From contig JADKJP010000007.1 of NCBI GenBank assembly GCA_016720935.1, positions 124,001-188,000 of the forward strand: 64,000 nucleotides of DNA, read 5' to 3'. The DNA comes from Bacteroidota bacterium. GTDB taxonomy: Bacteria; Bacteroidota; Bacteroidia; AKYH767-A; 2013-40CM-41-45. A model generated the notes under the pieces. That model was not told the origin of the DNA and searched no databases. It worked only from the letters and a program-made list of their open reading frames with translations. A program made the translations under genes and the position numbers. The first letter of the stretch is position 1, and each line of letters opens with the position of its first letter. This document shows, in pieces, positions 52,785-60,877 of this stretch.

Positions 52785-53213
52785 CTACTGCACCAGCACA
52801 TCCGCTCCCTCATACGCCTTTAATGCTTCACGCCAGGCGTCGGGGACTTCGATTGATTTTTTTGTGGTGTAATCAAAAGCGACCATGACCGTAACTGCGT
52901 CGGCCATGATGATTTCTTTGCCTTCCCAGAAACGTGTCAGCTGATATTCCAGGTCGAAACTTTTATTACCGATGCGGGAACATCGTGTGTACACATACAA
53001 TTCATCCTTGAAATGAATCGGCAGAATAAAATCTATTTCCGCTTTCGCCAGGATAATGCCTTTTGTTGACCAGTCGTAAGACCAGTCCACCACCTCATCA
53101 AAATATTTGACTCTTGCTTCTTCGATGTAAGTAAGATAACAGGCATTGTTCACATGTCCGAATGCATCTACATCAGAAAAACGGATGTGCAGAGGAGATT
53201 TGTGTTTGAACAT
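52785..53213 (-). CDS. Hotdog-fold acyl-CoA thioesterase
   Basis: A 142-residue single hotdog domain of the 4-hydroxybenzoyl-CoA thioesterase/YbgC type. The active-site segment is 'LHIRFSDVDAFGHVNNACYLTYIEEARVKYF', with the conserved Asp (D-V-D-A-F-G-H-V-N-N) as catalytic residue. 'GIILAKAEIDFILPIHFKDEL' is the usual second block. It hydrolyses an acyl-CoA or acyl-ACP; substrate not inferable. It is 180 bp downstream of miaE on the same strand; the gap holds degenerate heptamer arrays. Its stop codon is formed by the first bases after a CTAACAA array. Confidence 0.92.
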   Translation of the reverse strand: MFKHKSPLHIRFSDVDAFGHVNNACYLTYIEEARVKYFDEVVDWSYDWSTKGIILAKAEIDFILPIHFKDELYVYTRCSRIGNKSFDLEYQLTRFWEGKEIIMADAVTVMVAFDYTTKKSIEVPDAWREALKAYEGADVLVQ

Positions 53214-53283
53214 GACGATCGGAGATTAGCAGGAATGAATATGTAACAAGATATAACAAGGTACTAAATATTCACCACATAAA

Positions 53284-53389
53284 CAAATTCAAAAGTCAAA
53301 AGTCAAAATTCAGAAGTCAAAAAAAATCACCAACCTCGAACCATGGACATCGAACCCCTAACTTCAAACCCGGAACCCGGAACCAAAAA
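53284..53389. repeat. Degenerate heptamer arrays (AAAAGTC type and CCCGGAA type)
   Basis: 53284-53318: CAAATTC, AAAAGTC x2, AAAATTC, AGAAGTC. 53334-53389: CCTCGAA, CCATGGA, CATCGAA, CCCCTAA, CTTCAAA, CCCGGAA x2, CCAAAAA. Units differ strongly but the 7-bp register holds in each block. Confidence 0.75.
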
Positions 53390-53392
53390 AAA

Positions 53393-53974
53393 CTATCCAT
53401 GAATCGTCTCTTTCTTCCCGTACTTTGCAATAATCCCTGCCTCGTATTCTAGATATTCTTTCCAGCGCTGATCTACATCTACTCCATCGGCATATTTTTT
53501 CGCGAAGCCAAGAAAAAGGGTGTAATGATTCGCTTCACTGATCATCAAGTCGCGGTAAAATTCTTTCAGGTCAGGATCGTTGATATTGTCGCTAAGAACC
53601 TTGAAACGCTCACAACTCCTCGCTTCTACAAGTGCAGAAAAAAGAAGCTTGTCAACAAGAACAATATTTTTTGTATGTCCTTTCCGGATGAAATTATTCA
53701 ACTCAAATACATATTCATCCCTGCGCTCTTTGCCTAAAGAATAGCCTCTTTCGATGATCTTTTTATGTACCTGCTGAAAATGTTGCAGCTCCTCCCGGGC
53801 AAGCTCAAGCAGTGCGTCCACCAGGTCAGGATACTCCGGAAACTGAATGACAATATTGATCGCATTGGTCGCAGCCTTCTGCTCACAATAAGCATGATCC
53901 GTAAGAATTTCGCTGATATTTGTTTCCACAATATTCACCCAACGTGGATCTGTGGGCAATTTTAATCCTAGCAT
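53393..53974 (-). CDS. miaE: tRNA-(ms2io6A)-hydroxylase-like di-iron protein
   Basis: A 193-residue ferritin-like di-iron enzyme of the MiaE family, which hydroxylates the isopentenyl group of ms2i6A at tRNA position 37. Iron ligands are visible in the four-helix pattern: E in 'DHAYCEQKAATNAI', E-x-x-H in 'ELAREELQHFQQVH', E in 'LLFSALVEARSCERFKVLS', and E-x-x-H in 'MISEANHYTLFLGFAKKY'. Length is usual. The tRNA substrate is made by MiaA and MiaB, not encoded in the window. It is divergent from the unknown acidic protein gene. Confidence 0.93.
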   Translation of the reverse strand: MLGLKLPTDPRWVNIVETNISEILTDHAYCEQKAATNAINIVIQFPEYPDLVDALLELAREELQHFQQVHKKIIERGYSLGKERRDEYVFELNNFIRKGHTKNIVLVDKLLFSALVEARSCERFKVLSDNINDPDLKEFYRDLMISEANHYTLFLGFAKKYADGVDVDQRWKEYLEYEAGIIAKYGKKETIHG

Positions 53975-54077
53975 GTCCGTTTTATTAAAAATCGAGCCCT
54001 CTAAAATAGAGAGAAAATGTAAGATTAAGAATGACGAATAAATAATATTGGGTTTGTTCCGGGTAACAAATTGATCG

Positions 54078-54085
54078 TATTTTTG
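54078..54085 (+). promoter_or_regulatory. -7 promoter element TATTTTTG for the acidic-protein gene
   Basis: Exact TAnnTTTG, 112 bases before the start at 54198. A TTG at 54071-54073 is too close to serve as -33. Confidence 0.4.
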
Positions 54086-54197
54086 TATACCTCTGCAATT
54101 CCGGTTCCTAAAAAGAATACATTACAACCGGATATGGATTTTGATCTTCTGCAGTTCAATTTCCTATCCTGTCCAAAAGCTAAGATTTTAAAGAATT

Positions 54198-54674
54198 ATG
54201 CCTCCCATCGTTTTATATGGAGATAAAGTAAGTGTGAAAATCACACGGGAATTCAAGCAGCTGGTAAACATCTCCATTGCGGCCGGGAAATTCATTTTGC
54301 TTCACCCTGATTATGACCTGATTCGGGAAGCGATGCGTTTGGAAATGTTCGAAGACGAACGACTCGAAGATTTTGAAGTCCATAACTGGCAATTTGAAGT
54401 AGACGAGATTATAACATACGATCAGGACGAAATCCTCTTTTTTTATGCACTCCTTGAACTAAGCTGCCGGATTTTTCTTTGTGAAATTGGTGACGATCTT
54501 AAAAAAATGGCCATCGACAGCGGTGAAACAGATGCGGAAGAATTCGTTCGCGTCAGAAGCTTTTTCCTTCGCCAGGCCCAGGATTTTCTCCAGAATATTC
54601 GCGGCTGCTATGAAAATGATGAAGAATTTCAATCTCTTCTTGCGAAGATCGGACAGTTGAATTCGCTGGCGTAG
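54198..54674 (+). CDS. Unknown acidic cytoplasmic protein
   Basis: A 158-residue protein with no signal peptide and no family I recognise. It is strongly acidic, with helices such as 'DYDLIREAMRLEMFEDERLED' split by 'VHNWQFEVDEIITYDQDEILF', a central hydrophobic segment 'FFYALLELSCRIFLCEIGDDL' and a helical end 'DAEEFVRVRSFFLRQAQDFL'. The frame is well formed and has a promoter element upstream, so it is likely real. It is followed directly by long heptamer arrays; its TAG stop (54672-54674) ends at the edge of the array. Confidence 0.7.
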   Translation: MPPIVLYGDKVSVKITREFKQLVNISIAAGKFILLHPDYDLIREAMRLEMFEDERLEDFEVHNWQFEVDEIITYDQDEILFFYALLELSCRIFLCEIGDDLKKMAIDSGETDAEEFVRVRSFFLRQAQDFLQNIRGCYENDEEFQSLLAKIGQLNSLA

Positions 54675-54848
54675 GCGGTGGTTGGTGCTTAGTGGTTGGT
54701 GCTTAGTGGTTGGTGCTTAGTGGTTGGTGCTTAGTGGTTAGTGCTTAGAGGTTAGTGCTTAGAGGTTAGTGCTTAGTTTTTTGTGCTATTTTCCAATCAA
54801 CAATCAGCAATCCAAAATCAGCAATCCAAAATCAGCAATCCAAAGTCC
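54675..54848. repeat. Longest heptamer array: TTGGTGC/TTAGTGG and variants, then AATCAGC-AATCCAA type
   Basis: 54675-54786: GCGGTGG, alternating TTGGTGC and TTAGTGG (four pairs), then TTAGTGC, TTAGAGG, TTAGTGC, TTAGAGG, TTAGTGC, TTAGTTT, TTTGTGC. 54793-54848: CCAATCA, ACAATCA, GCAATCC, AAAATCA, GCAATCC, AAAATCA, GCAATCC, AAAGTCC. A few GTCCCTn-like units follow. It lies between convergent genes. Confidence 0.96.
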
Positions 54849-54870
54849 CAACGTCCCTCGTCCCTTGTAT

Positions 54871-56805
54871 TCAGTTTTCCACTTCATCCGTATCCGTCGG
54901 AATCGTATCCGTCGGAACAACCATTTCTCTCGCAGGCCCTTTGAGTTCTACCAATGGAACCAAAGCATCGTGTTCTTCCTGGGTGATTAAATTTTTTCGC
55001 AAAAGAAAATTTGAAACTACACGATAGTAATCAGCAAAGTATGGCTTGAGTTGTCCTGTGCTGTCAAAGCTATAGCGAAACCATTTCGGATGCGGCAGCA
55101 GACTGGCAAGAAAAATACTTTCCTGTAAAGTAAGTTCCGCCGGTCTTTTCGAAAAATAAAATGGAGCCGCTTCTCCGATACCATAAATTCCCGGTCCAAG
55201 TTCGATGATGTTGAGGTATACTTCATACATCCGGTCTTTGGAGCATAAACGATTGTTCTCAATCAACCAGACAATCAATGCTTCTTCCGCTTTTCTGGCA
55301 ATTGTTTTCTTTCGTGTGAGGTAAATATTTTTTACCAATTGCATGCTGATCGTGCTTCCACCACGTACAAATTTTCCCGCTTTAAAATTTGTCGCGATTG
55401 ATTTTCTGAAAGCATCTTCATTAAATCCATTGTGATAAAAGAAACTGCCGTCTTCCGAAGTAAGTACCGCATTTCTGAAATTGATGGAGATCTGATCCAA
55501 AGGTGTGAAGGCCGGATTGGAAGGTCCTACCGGAAAGGATCTCACAAAACGATCGTGTTCGTATACCGAGTGAATAAACTCTCCGTTTATCTTCAATAAA
55601 TTGCTGTCGCCAAATTTACGGATCCGGAATTTTTCCTTTTTCAATGAAGATTCAAAAATAACACTATCCGGTTCCGCGGAATCCAGTTCAAACTGAAGTG
55701 AATATTGCAGACTGCCTTCCGCTTCAATGCTCCGCACTACATCAAACATTCCTTCGGGTAAAGAGCGAAAGAAATCCGTTGCCGTTGTTTTCTCGGTTCG
55801 TACCTGAATTGTATATTTTTTAGAGTGCTCATTTTTCAATCTTGCATAAGGCACAATGGTCATCTTGTCAAGCTCAACTCTGGAAGTGCTATCCAAAGAA
55901 AGAGAATTCTTATCTACAGTTACATGGTAATTGAAAACAGCATGGGGAATCCTTACCGTATCATCCGCTATTTTTTTGTGTTGCAGACAAAAATTCTCCA
56001 TTGAAAAATGTCCTGCTATTTCCAGCAATCCATTTCCATAATGCATATCGTACAAAGCAAGATGCAGCGTATCGAAACTACAGGAAGCTCCTGCCAATGG
56101 CAACAGAAAAGGTAATGACTGTGTTTGTTCCGAAAGCGGAAATACAGCCAGATCAAATGTTTCATTTCTCTGAGAAAAATGTCCGGTGCATTTCCATTCA
56201 AAATGCGTCGAATCATCGATGATTGTTCCATCCAATTGCTTGGTGGACGAAATAAAGGAAGGAACGCTCACAGATTGTTGTATGGTATCATTTTGGAATG
56301 ACAAACGAATGTTTTTCAATTCAGCTTGCTGTGGAGCAAGATTGAATGCCTGTCGAAGCATGCGATTCAAAAAGGAGGAATAATTTGTCTCGGTATGCAG
56401 TGTATCTGTTTCCTCTTTTTTGTGCTTTAAAAAATTGGAATAATTACAGGTTCCATCCTGGCAATGTATTCTCAATTCGGCATTCTGTGCATAAATGGAT
56501 TTGATCCTGACGTTTCCGGTGATGAGTGAAGAAAAGGATGGTTCCGCCCATACTGAATCAAGATGCAAGAGTGTATCCCCGCCTTCCGGGACAATGTTCA
56601 CACCGCGCATCATAACACCTGTAAATCCCCTGAAACCGGATTCATCCACAGTAAGTGCAACTTTGTAATCATTCTTGAGCTTCAGTGAAATTTTCGAGAG
56701 CAACTGATGCAAAACCAAATTGCGGGCCGCAAAATAGCCAATCAGCAGTACCAGCAGGATACCGGAAAGAACATAAGCTGCTTTTATCAGGAATTTACGG
56801 TTCAT
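54871..56805 (-). CDS. Peptidoglycan glycosyltransferase (GT51) fused to an AsmA-like N-terminal domain
   Basis: A 644-residue membrane-anchored protein. One membrane helix (about 8-28) leads into ~400 residues of beta-rich sequence; its beginning ('VDESGFRGFTGVMMRGVNIV', 'LDSVWAEPSFSSLITGNVRI', 'IYAQNAELRI') looks like AsmA/TamB-family repeats. The C-terminal ~200 residues are a complete GT51 domain: E451-D452 in 'AVLTSEDGSFFYHNG', 'FVRGGSTISMQLVKN' (482-491), 'RKAEEALIVWLIE' (504-516) and 'KDRMYEVYLNIIELGPGIYG'. There is no transpeptidase domain, so it should polymerise lipid II only. Ends with an acidic Pro/Thr tail. The fusion is unusual in my knowledge of the family. Confidence 0.87.
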   Translation of the reverse strand: MNRKFLIKAAYVLSGILLVLLIGYFAARNLVLHQLLSKISLKLKNDYKVALTVDESGFRGFTGVMMRGVNIVPEGGDTLLHLDSVWAEPSFSSLITGNVRIKSIYAQNAELRIHCQDGTCNYSNFLKHKKEETDTLHTETNYSSFLNRMLRQAFNLAPQQAELKNIRLSFQNDTIQQSVSVPSFISSTKQLDGTIIDDSTHFEWKCTGHFSQRNETFDLAVFPLSEQTQSLPFLLPLAGASCSFDTLHLALYDMHYGNGLLEIAGHFSMENFCLQHKKIADDTVRIPHAVFNYHVTVDKNSLSLDSTSRVELDKMTIVPYARLKNEHSKKYTIQVRTEKTTATDFFRSLPEGMFDVVRSIEAEGSLQYSLQFELDSAEPDSVIFESSLKKEKFRIRKFGDSNLLKINGEFIHSVYEHDRFVRSFPVGPSNPAFTPLDQISINFRNAVLTSEDGSFFYHNGFNEDAFRKSIATNFKAGKFVRGGSTISMQLVKNIYLTRKKTIARKAEEALIVWLIENNRLCSKDRMYEVYLNIIELGPGIYGIGEAAPFYFSKRPAELTLQESIFLASLLPHPKWFRYSFDSTGQLKPYFADYYRVVSNFLLRKNLITQEEHDALVPLVELKGPAREMVVPTDTIPTDTDEVEN

Positions 56806-56938
56806 GAGATCAATCTGGCGCCTAAAATGAGGAAAGTTTATTAACTATTCAAGAGAATCTTCATACACATACCTTCGTTAATAATTATTTCTTCCCTAAG
56901 ATGAAGTAAAAGACTCACTTCCTAATTTGTAACACTCT

Positions 56939-58219
56939 TTGAATGTCACTATGCAATTCCTAAATACTCTCCGACCCCGTAATTTCCGGGTTTGGGTTTT
57001 TCTGCTACTTCTCGTGCCAGTGCTGGTTTGCAGCCAGACACCGGAGCCTTCATCTCCTGTATTGAGTGATCCTCAGGATCAGGCGGAACTGGATGCCTAT
57101 CGCCAGAAAGCTGAGTCCTATGTGTTAAAAAACCTCAACCGTTTTGGTCTCGATCAACTCCAGTATTACGACCGTACCCTGGATACACTTTTTGAACGGG
57201 AGAAAAGGGACACTCTGTACAAAATGGAATTGAATTTCCAGAAAGAATCCGCAGAACGTAAAAATATTCTTGCCGCCGAGAAAAAACACATCACTGAACT
57301 CACGGAAAGCAAGCAAATTTCTCTTGACCGTTATCATGGTCTTCTGCGCAAAGCAGCCATCGCCTTTTCAACGTGGATTGTTCTGGTGTTGATTTTACTT
57401 CAGTTCAGAAAAAGAAAACTTGGTAACGCGAATTCCAAATTACAGGATACACTGGTTCAATTGCAAAATAGTGAGAAAAGAGCCCAGGCAGGAACTGCCA
57501 TGATTAAATGGGCTCAACAGCGTGAAGAAAAAGTAAAGGGACTGGAATCACTAGGAACAGATTTATTATCCGCAATGAAACAAGCGGATGATCAGCTTCC
57601 GGCCGGACATCCATTTGTTGAACACATGACCTCCTGGGTAAAACGTACGGACGGCTTTCAATCTCTGACAACAAAAGAATCGCGTTTCAACCAGGCTATT
57701 TTGAGCCAGGAAAATAAAACAGGCGAAGAAAAAGTTGCGACCAATATCAATCAGCTGTGTGAACAATATCTGGAACTAGCGGCACGTGGATATCAGCCTG
57801 CGGATGGCTCCTACTCCATTCAGGTGACAAAAGATCTTGAAAAAAATCTTCCTTCCATCAAAGTAATTCCCGAAGCTGTTGGAAGCTTGCTCTTAAACGC
57901 ACTGAACAACGCATTCCAGGCTGTTGTTGAAAAACAGGAAAAAGGAATTAAAGGATATCAACCCAAAGTTTCCATCAGTACCAGGATTCTTCCTCGTTTT
58001 CTGCAGATACGAGTTAAAGACAATGGTGAAGGGATGAATGATGTCACACTCAATCAGGCGACAGAAGAATATTTCAGCATGAAACCGCTGGAACAGGGCG
58101 TTGGACTCGGATTGAGTGAAAGTCAACACATCATGACCACTCTGCACAAAGGGGAATTGAAACTGGAAAGTCAGACAGGTAACGGTACGGATGTTTACAT
58201 TAAATTTTATCTCTCCTGA
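56939..58219 (+). CDS. Membrane protein with histidine-kinase-type ATPase domain but no phosphoacceptor histidine
   Basis: A 426-residue protein: signal segment (17-32), a short periplasmic region with coiled coil (about 45-130), one membrane helix (139-154), a cytoplasmic linker, and an HATPase_c domain with N-box 'LLLNALNNAFQAV' (N320, N324), G1 'VKDNGEGM' (361-366) and G2 'GVGLGLSES' (387-395). The linker at 160-260, where the HisKA helix with its His should be, has no matching motif. It resembles the TPR-type sensor kinases of Bacteroidota with the TPRs and His box lost. The next gene, four bases downstream, has the same layout but keeps a HisKA-like helix instead. The two may act together. 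Confidence 0.82.
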   Translation: MNVTMQFLNTLRPRNFRVWVFLLLLVPVLVCSQTPEPSSPVLSDPQDQAELDAYRQKAESYVLKNLNRFGLDQLQYYDRTLDTLFEREKRDTLYKMELNFQKESAERKNILAAEKKHITELTESKQISLDRYHGLLRKAAIAFSTWIVLVLILLQFRKRKLGNANSKLQDTLVQLQNSEKRAQAGTAMIKWAQQREEKVKGLESLGTDLLSAMKQADDQLPAGHPFVEHMTSWVKRTDGFQSLTTKESRFNQAILSQENKTGEEKVATNINQLCEQYLELAARGYQPADGSYSIQVTKDLEKNLPSIKVIPEAVGSLLLNALNNAFQAVVEKQEKGIKGYQPKVSISTRILPRFLQIRVKDNGEGMNDVTLNQATEEYFSMKPLEQGVGLGLSESQHIMTTLHKGELKLESQTGNGTDVYIKFYLS

Positions 58220-58223
58220 ACTA

Positions 58224-59009
58224 ATGAATAACCGACTCCACATATTTTTTTCTTTCTTGCTTTTGCTCATCATCAACCCGGTTGCCGGTCAAAGCGCTGA
58301 TGAACTGCAGCAAATCAATACCGCGGCTAAAGTTATTTATGTGAAAGCTGAAACGCTTGATCAATTGATGATTCGTTTGCGTCCATTGGAAGCTAACCTT
58401 CCTGCCGGACAGGAAATGCTGATGATGGATACCTATCGTACTATTGCATCCGGTTATGCATCCAACAATCATTTCAAACAGGCTTACCAGGTTTACAACA
58501 GATATATTGCTTTCAAAGAAAATTTTTATACAAAAGAAAAAGCAAATACACTACAGGCCGCTAACAATTCTATTCAACAGAGAAAAAGCGCCGATGAATC
58601 CTCTGTTATGGAATTGCAAAACCAGGTTTCCCAATTGCAAATTGAAAATGACCAGTTGATCAGCCGACGTTCGAATTTCAAAAAATATTTCTCGGCGGCA
58701 TTGATTGCATTAACCGCATTATTCGCTTCCCTTCTCGTTGGCTCCGGTATAAAGTTGAATAACATCCGTGTGAAACTCAAACAAAGCCGTGAACGCATGA
58801 AGGAAATTCATCGCATTGCCACAGTCGGTGCCTTTTCTAAAAATATCTATCCCGGAACAGAAAATGTCCTGAATCAAATGGACAAAGATGTTGAGGACAT
58901 CCGGACGGCTGTAAAAGACCTTCAACCAGCAGGAACCGGCATCGGTACTATTGCCAAAAAGGTCAAAGATGCAATTGATCAAATTCGTAAATCCGACAAA
59001 CAGTCTTAG
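58224..59009 (+). CDS. Membrane protein with TPR/coiled coil and degenerate HisKA-like helix
   Basis: From ATG at 58224 (MNNRLHIFFSFLLLLIINP) the protein has 261 residues and a normal signal peptide; the longer frame from 58191 overlaps the previous gene. One TPR-like unit (about 68-100, 'TYRTIASGYASNNHFKQAYQ') leads to a coiled coil (105-150), one membrane helix (155-175), then 'IHRIATVGAFSKNIYPGTEN' followed by VLNQM. This aligns with the HisKA pattern '(M)A(S/T)(V/L)G...(A)HE..NPLN', with P210 at the place of the phosphoacceptor His. There is no ATPase domain. It forms an apparent two-gene unit with the preceding gene. A pseudouridine kinase gene follows after nine bases with its own promoter. 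Confidence 0.8.
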   Translation: MNNRLHIFFSFLLLLIINPVAGQSADELQQINTAAKVIYVKAETLDQLMIRLRPLEANLPAGQEMLMMDTYRTIASGYASNNHFKQAYQVYNRYIAFKENFYTKEKANTLQAANNSIQQRKSADESSVMELQNQVSQLQIENDQLISRRSNFKKYFSAALIALTALFASLLVGSGIKLNNIRVKLKQSRERMKEIHRIATVGAFSKNIYPGTENVLNQMDKDVEDIRTAVKDLQPAGTGIGTIAKKVKDAIDQIRKSDKQS

Positions 59010-59014
59010 TTTTG
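59007..59014 (+). promoter_or_regulatory. -7 promoter element TAGTTTTG for psuK
   Basis: Exact TAnnTTTG ending four bases before the psuK ATG, so the mRNA would be leaderless or nearly so. Its TAG is the stop codon of the preceding gene. Confidence 0.5.
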
Positions 59015-59018
59015 TCGC

Positions 59019-59957
59019 ATGAAGGATTCCGAAACCGGAAAAATCGATGTCGTTTGTGTAGGCGCTTCCCTTGTCGACCTGACTTTTCACTGCAAAGCGA
59101 ACCCTATTCAGCATACTTCCAATCCTGCCCGACTAAGTCGTAGTCCGGGCGGCGTGATGCGAAATATCGCGCACCATCTCGCATTACTCAATTGTTCGGT
59201 TGAATTAATTACTGTCGTAGGAAAAGATCCTGATGGAGAATGGCTGGAACAGGTTTCAAAGCAAGCCGGCATTCAACTGAACCACATCCACCGTACTGAT
59301 ACTGCGACTGGAACGTATGCCTCCGTTGTCAATCCCGATGGCGATCTTTTTGTTGGAGTTGCCGCTTCCGATACAGAAGATCTGCTCAACATTGAGATTC
59401 TCGCGAAACGTATTCCTGTCCTCAAACAGGCAAGGTTGTTAATCGCTGATTGCAACCTCAGCTCTGAAACTTTACGCTGGCTTCTCTCCTTTTGCGAGAC
59501 AGAATCTATACCGGTGATTATCGAAACCGTTTCCGTACCAAAAGCAATTCGCCTCGACAAAGCATTGCCCGGAAAAGTTCTGATGATGAAACCCAACAAG
59601 GAAGAACTGGAAGTATTCGGCGGAGAGAGCAATGCATATTATTCATCTGAAGAAAGAATCACCTGGTTACATTCAAAAGGCGTAAAGTATGTTTGGATGA
59701 GTGCGTTTGATGAAGGATCTGTACTTTCAGACGGAAATAAACAGGTTCAGATTCCCGCGTCAAAAGTAACAGTGAAAGATTCAACCGGAGCAGGCGATGC
59801 CGCGATCGCCGGATGGGTCTGGGCCTATTTGCAACAATTACCACCATTGATTTGTGTACAATACGGACATGCAGCTGCAGCAGCAATCCTCGAAAGTGAA
59901 GGAGCCATTCGCAATGACCTGAGTATTTCACTTCTGAAAAAATATCTTGTTCCATGA
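59019..59957 (+). CDS. psuK: PfkB-family carbohydrate kinase, probable pseudouridine kinase
   Basis: A 312-residue ribokinase-like enzyme. The start 'IDVVCVGASLVDLTFHC', the 'SRSPGGVMRNIAHHLALLN' substrate motif and the ATP/anion-hole motif 'VKDSTGAGDAAIAGWVWAY' with the catalytic Asp are all present. The family phosphorylates many nucleosides and sugars; the four-base overlap with psuG (59954-59957) makes pseudouridine the likely substrate. Together they convert pseudouridine to its 5'-phosphate and then to uracil and ribose-5-phosphate. It probably has a leaderless promoter at 59007. Confidence 0.9.
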   Translation: MKDSETGKIDVVCVGASLVDLTFHCKANPIQHTSNPARLSRSPGGVMRNIAHHLALLNCSVELITVVGKDPDGEWLEQVSKQAGIQLNHIHRTDTATGTYASVVNPDGDLFVGVAASDTEDLLNIEILAKRIPVLKQARLLIADCNLSSETLRWLLSFCETESIPVIIETVSVPKAIRLDKALPGKVLMMKPNKEELEVFGGESNAYYSSEERITWLHSKGVKYVWMSAFDEGSVLSDGNKQVQIPASKVTVKDSTGAGDAAIAGWVWAYLQQLPPLICVQYGHAAAAAILESEGAIRNDLSISLLKKYLVP

Positions 59958-60877
59958 AATTGAATTACCCGCTTCTATTCTCCTCCGAAGTAAAACATGC
60001 TTTGGAAAATAATTTACCTATTGTCGCTTTGGAATCCACGATCATCGCTCATGGAATGCCTTTCCCGAAAAATGTTGAAACAGCAAAAGAAGTGGAAGCA
60101 ATTATTCGCAACGAAGGAGCAGTTCCAGCGACCATTGCAATCCTCGACGGAAATTTGTGCGTAGGCCTGAACGAAAATCAACTGAACGATCTCGGAAGTA
60201 AATCCGGAATATGGAAAGTCAGTTTGCGTGACATGCCTTATGTTGTTTCTAAAAAATTAGACGGCGCTACGACTGTCGCTTCTACAATGCGAATTGCAGC
60301 CATGGCCGGAATCAAAATTTTTGTCACCGGAGGAATCGGTGGAGTTCATCGCGGAGCGGAAAACACATTTGACATATCCGCTGACCTGACCGAGATGGCA
60401 CAAACCAATGTTGCCGTCATCAGTGCAGGAGTAAAATCCATTTTGGACATCGCGTTGACACTGGAAAAACTGGAAACGCTGGGTGTACCTGTTCTCACTT
60501 ATGGCAGTGATGATTTTCCGAGTTTTTATTCGCGCGCTAGTGGACACAAGACACCATTGCGATTGGATACGCCGGAAGAAATTGCAACAATGCTCAACAG
60601 TAAATGGCAAATGGGTATTCAGGGATCAGTACTCATCGCGAATCCTATTCCGGCTGATCAGGAAGTTCCGTTTCATGTAATGGAAAAATACATTCTTGAT
60701 GCTCTTGACAAAGCTTCTCAAAAAGGAATCAGTGGAAAAGACACTACTCCTTTTCTGCTGAAAAGTATCGCGGAAGCCACCGGCGGTGAAAGCCTCGCGG
60801 CCAACATCAGCCTGGTAAAAAATAACGCGAAGTTGGGAGCAAAAATTTCAAAGGCGCTTTCTAATTACTCCCATTAG
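59954..60877 (+). CDS. psuG: Pseudouridine-5'-phosphate glycosidase
   Basis: A 307-residue enzyme of the IndA/PsuG family, which cleaves the C-C glycosidic bond of pseudouridine 5'-phosphate. Conserved blocks are 'PIVALESTIIAHGMPFPKNVETAKEVE', 'KDTTPFLLKSIAEATGGESLAANI' and 'GGIGGVHRGAENTFDISADL', which contain the metal-binding Asp and catalytic Lys regions, and 'VISAGVKSILDI'. Length is typical. It overlaps psuK by four bases, so translation is coupled. At its 3' end the stop codon (60875-60877) overlaps the stop of rocD on the opposite strand (60874-60876). Confidence 0.97.
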   Translation: MKLNYPLLFSSEVKHALENNLPIVALESTIIAHGMPFPKNVETAKEVEAIIRNEGAVPATIAILDGNLCVGLNENQLNDLGSKSGIWKVSLRDMPYVVSKKLDGATTVASTMRIAAMAGIKIFVTGGIGGVHRGAENTFDISADLTEMAQTNVAVISAGVKSILDIALTLEKLETLGVPVLTYGSDDFPSFYSRASGHKTPLRLDTPEEIATMLNSKWQMGIQGSVLIANPIPADQEVPFHVMEKYILDALDKASQKGISGKDTTPFLLKSIAEATGGESLAANISLVKNNAKLGAKISKALSNYSH

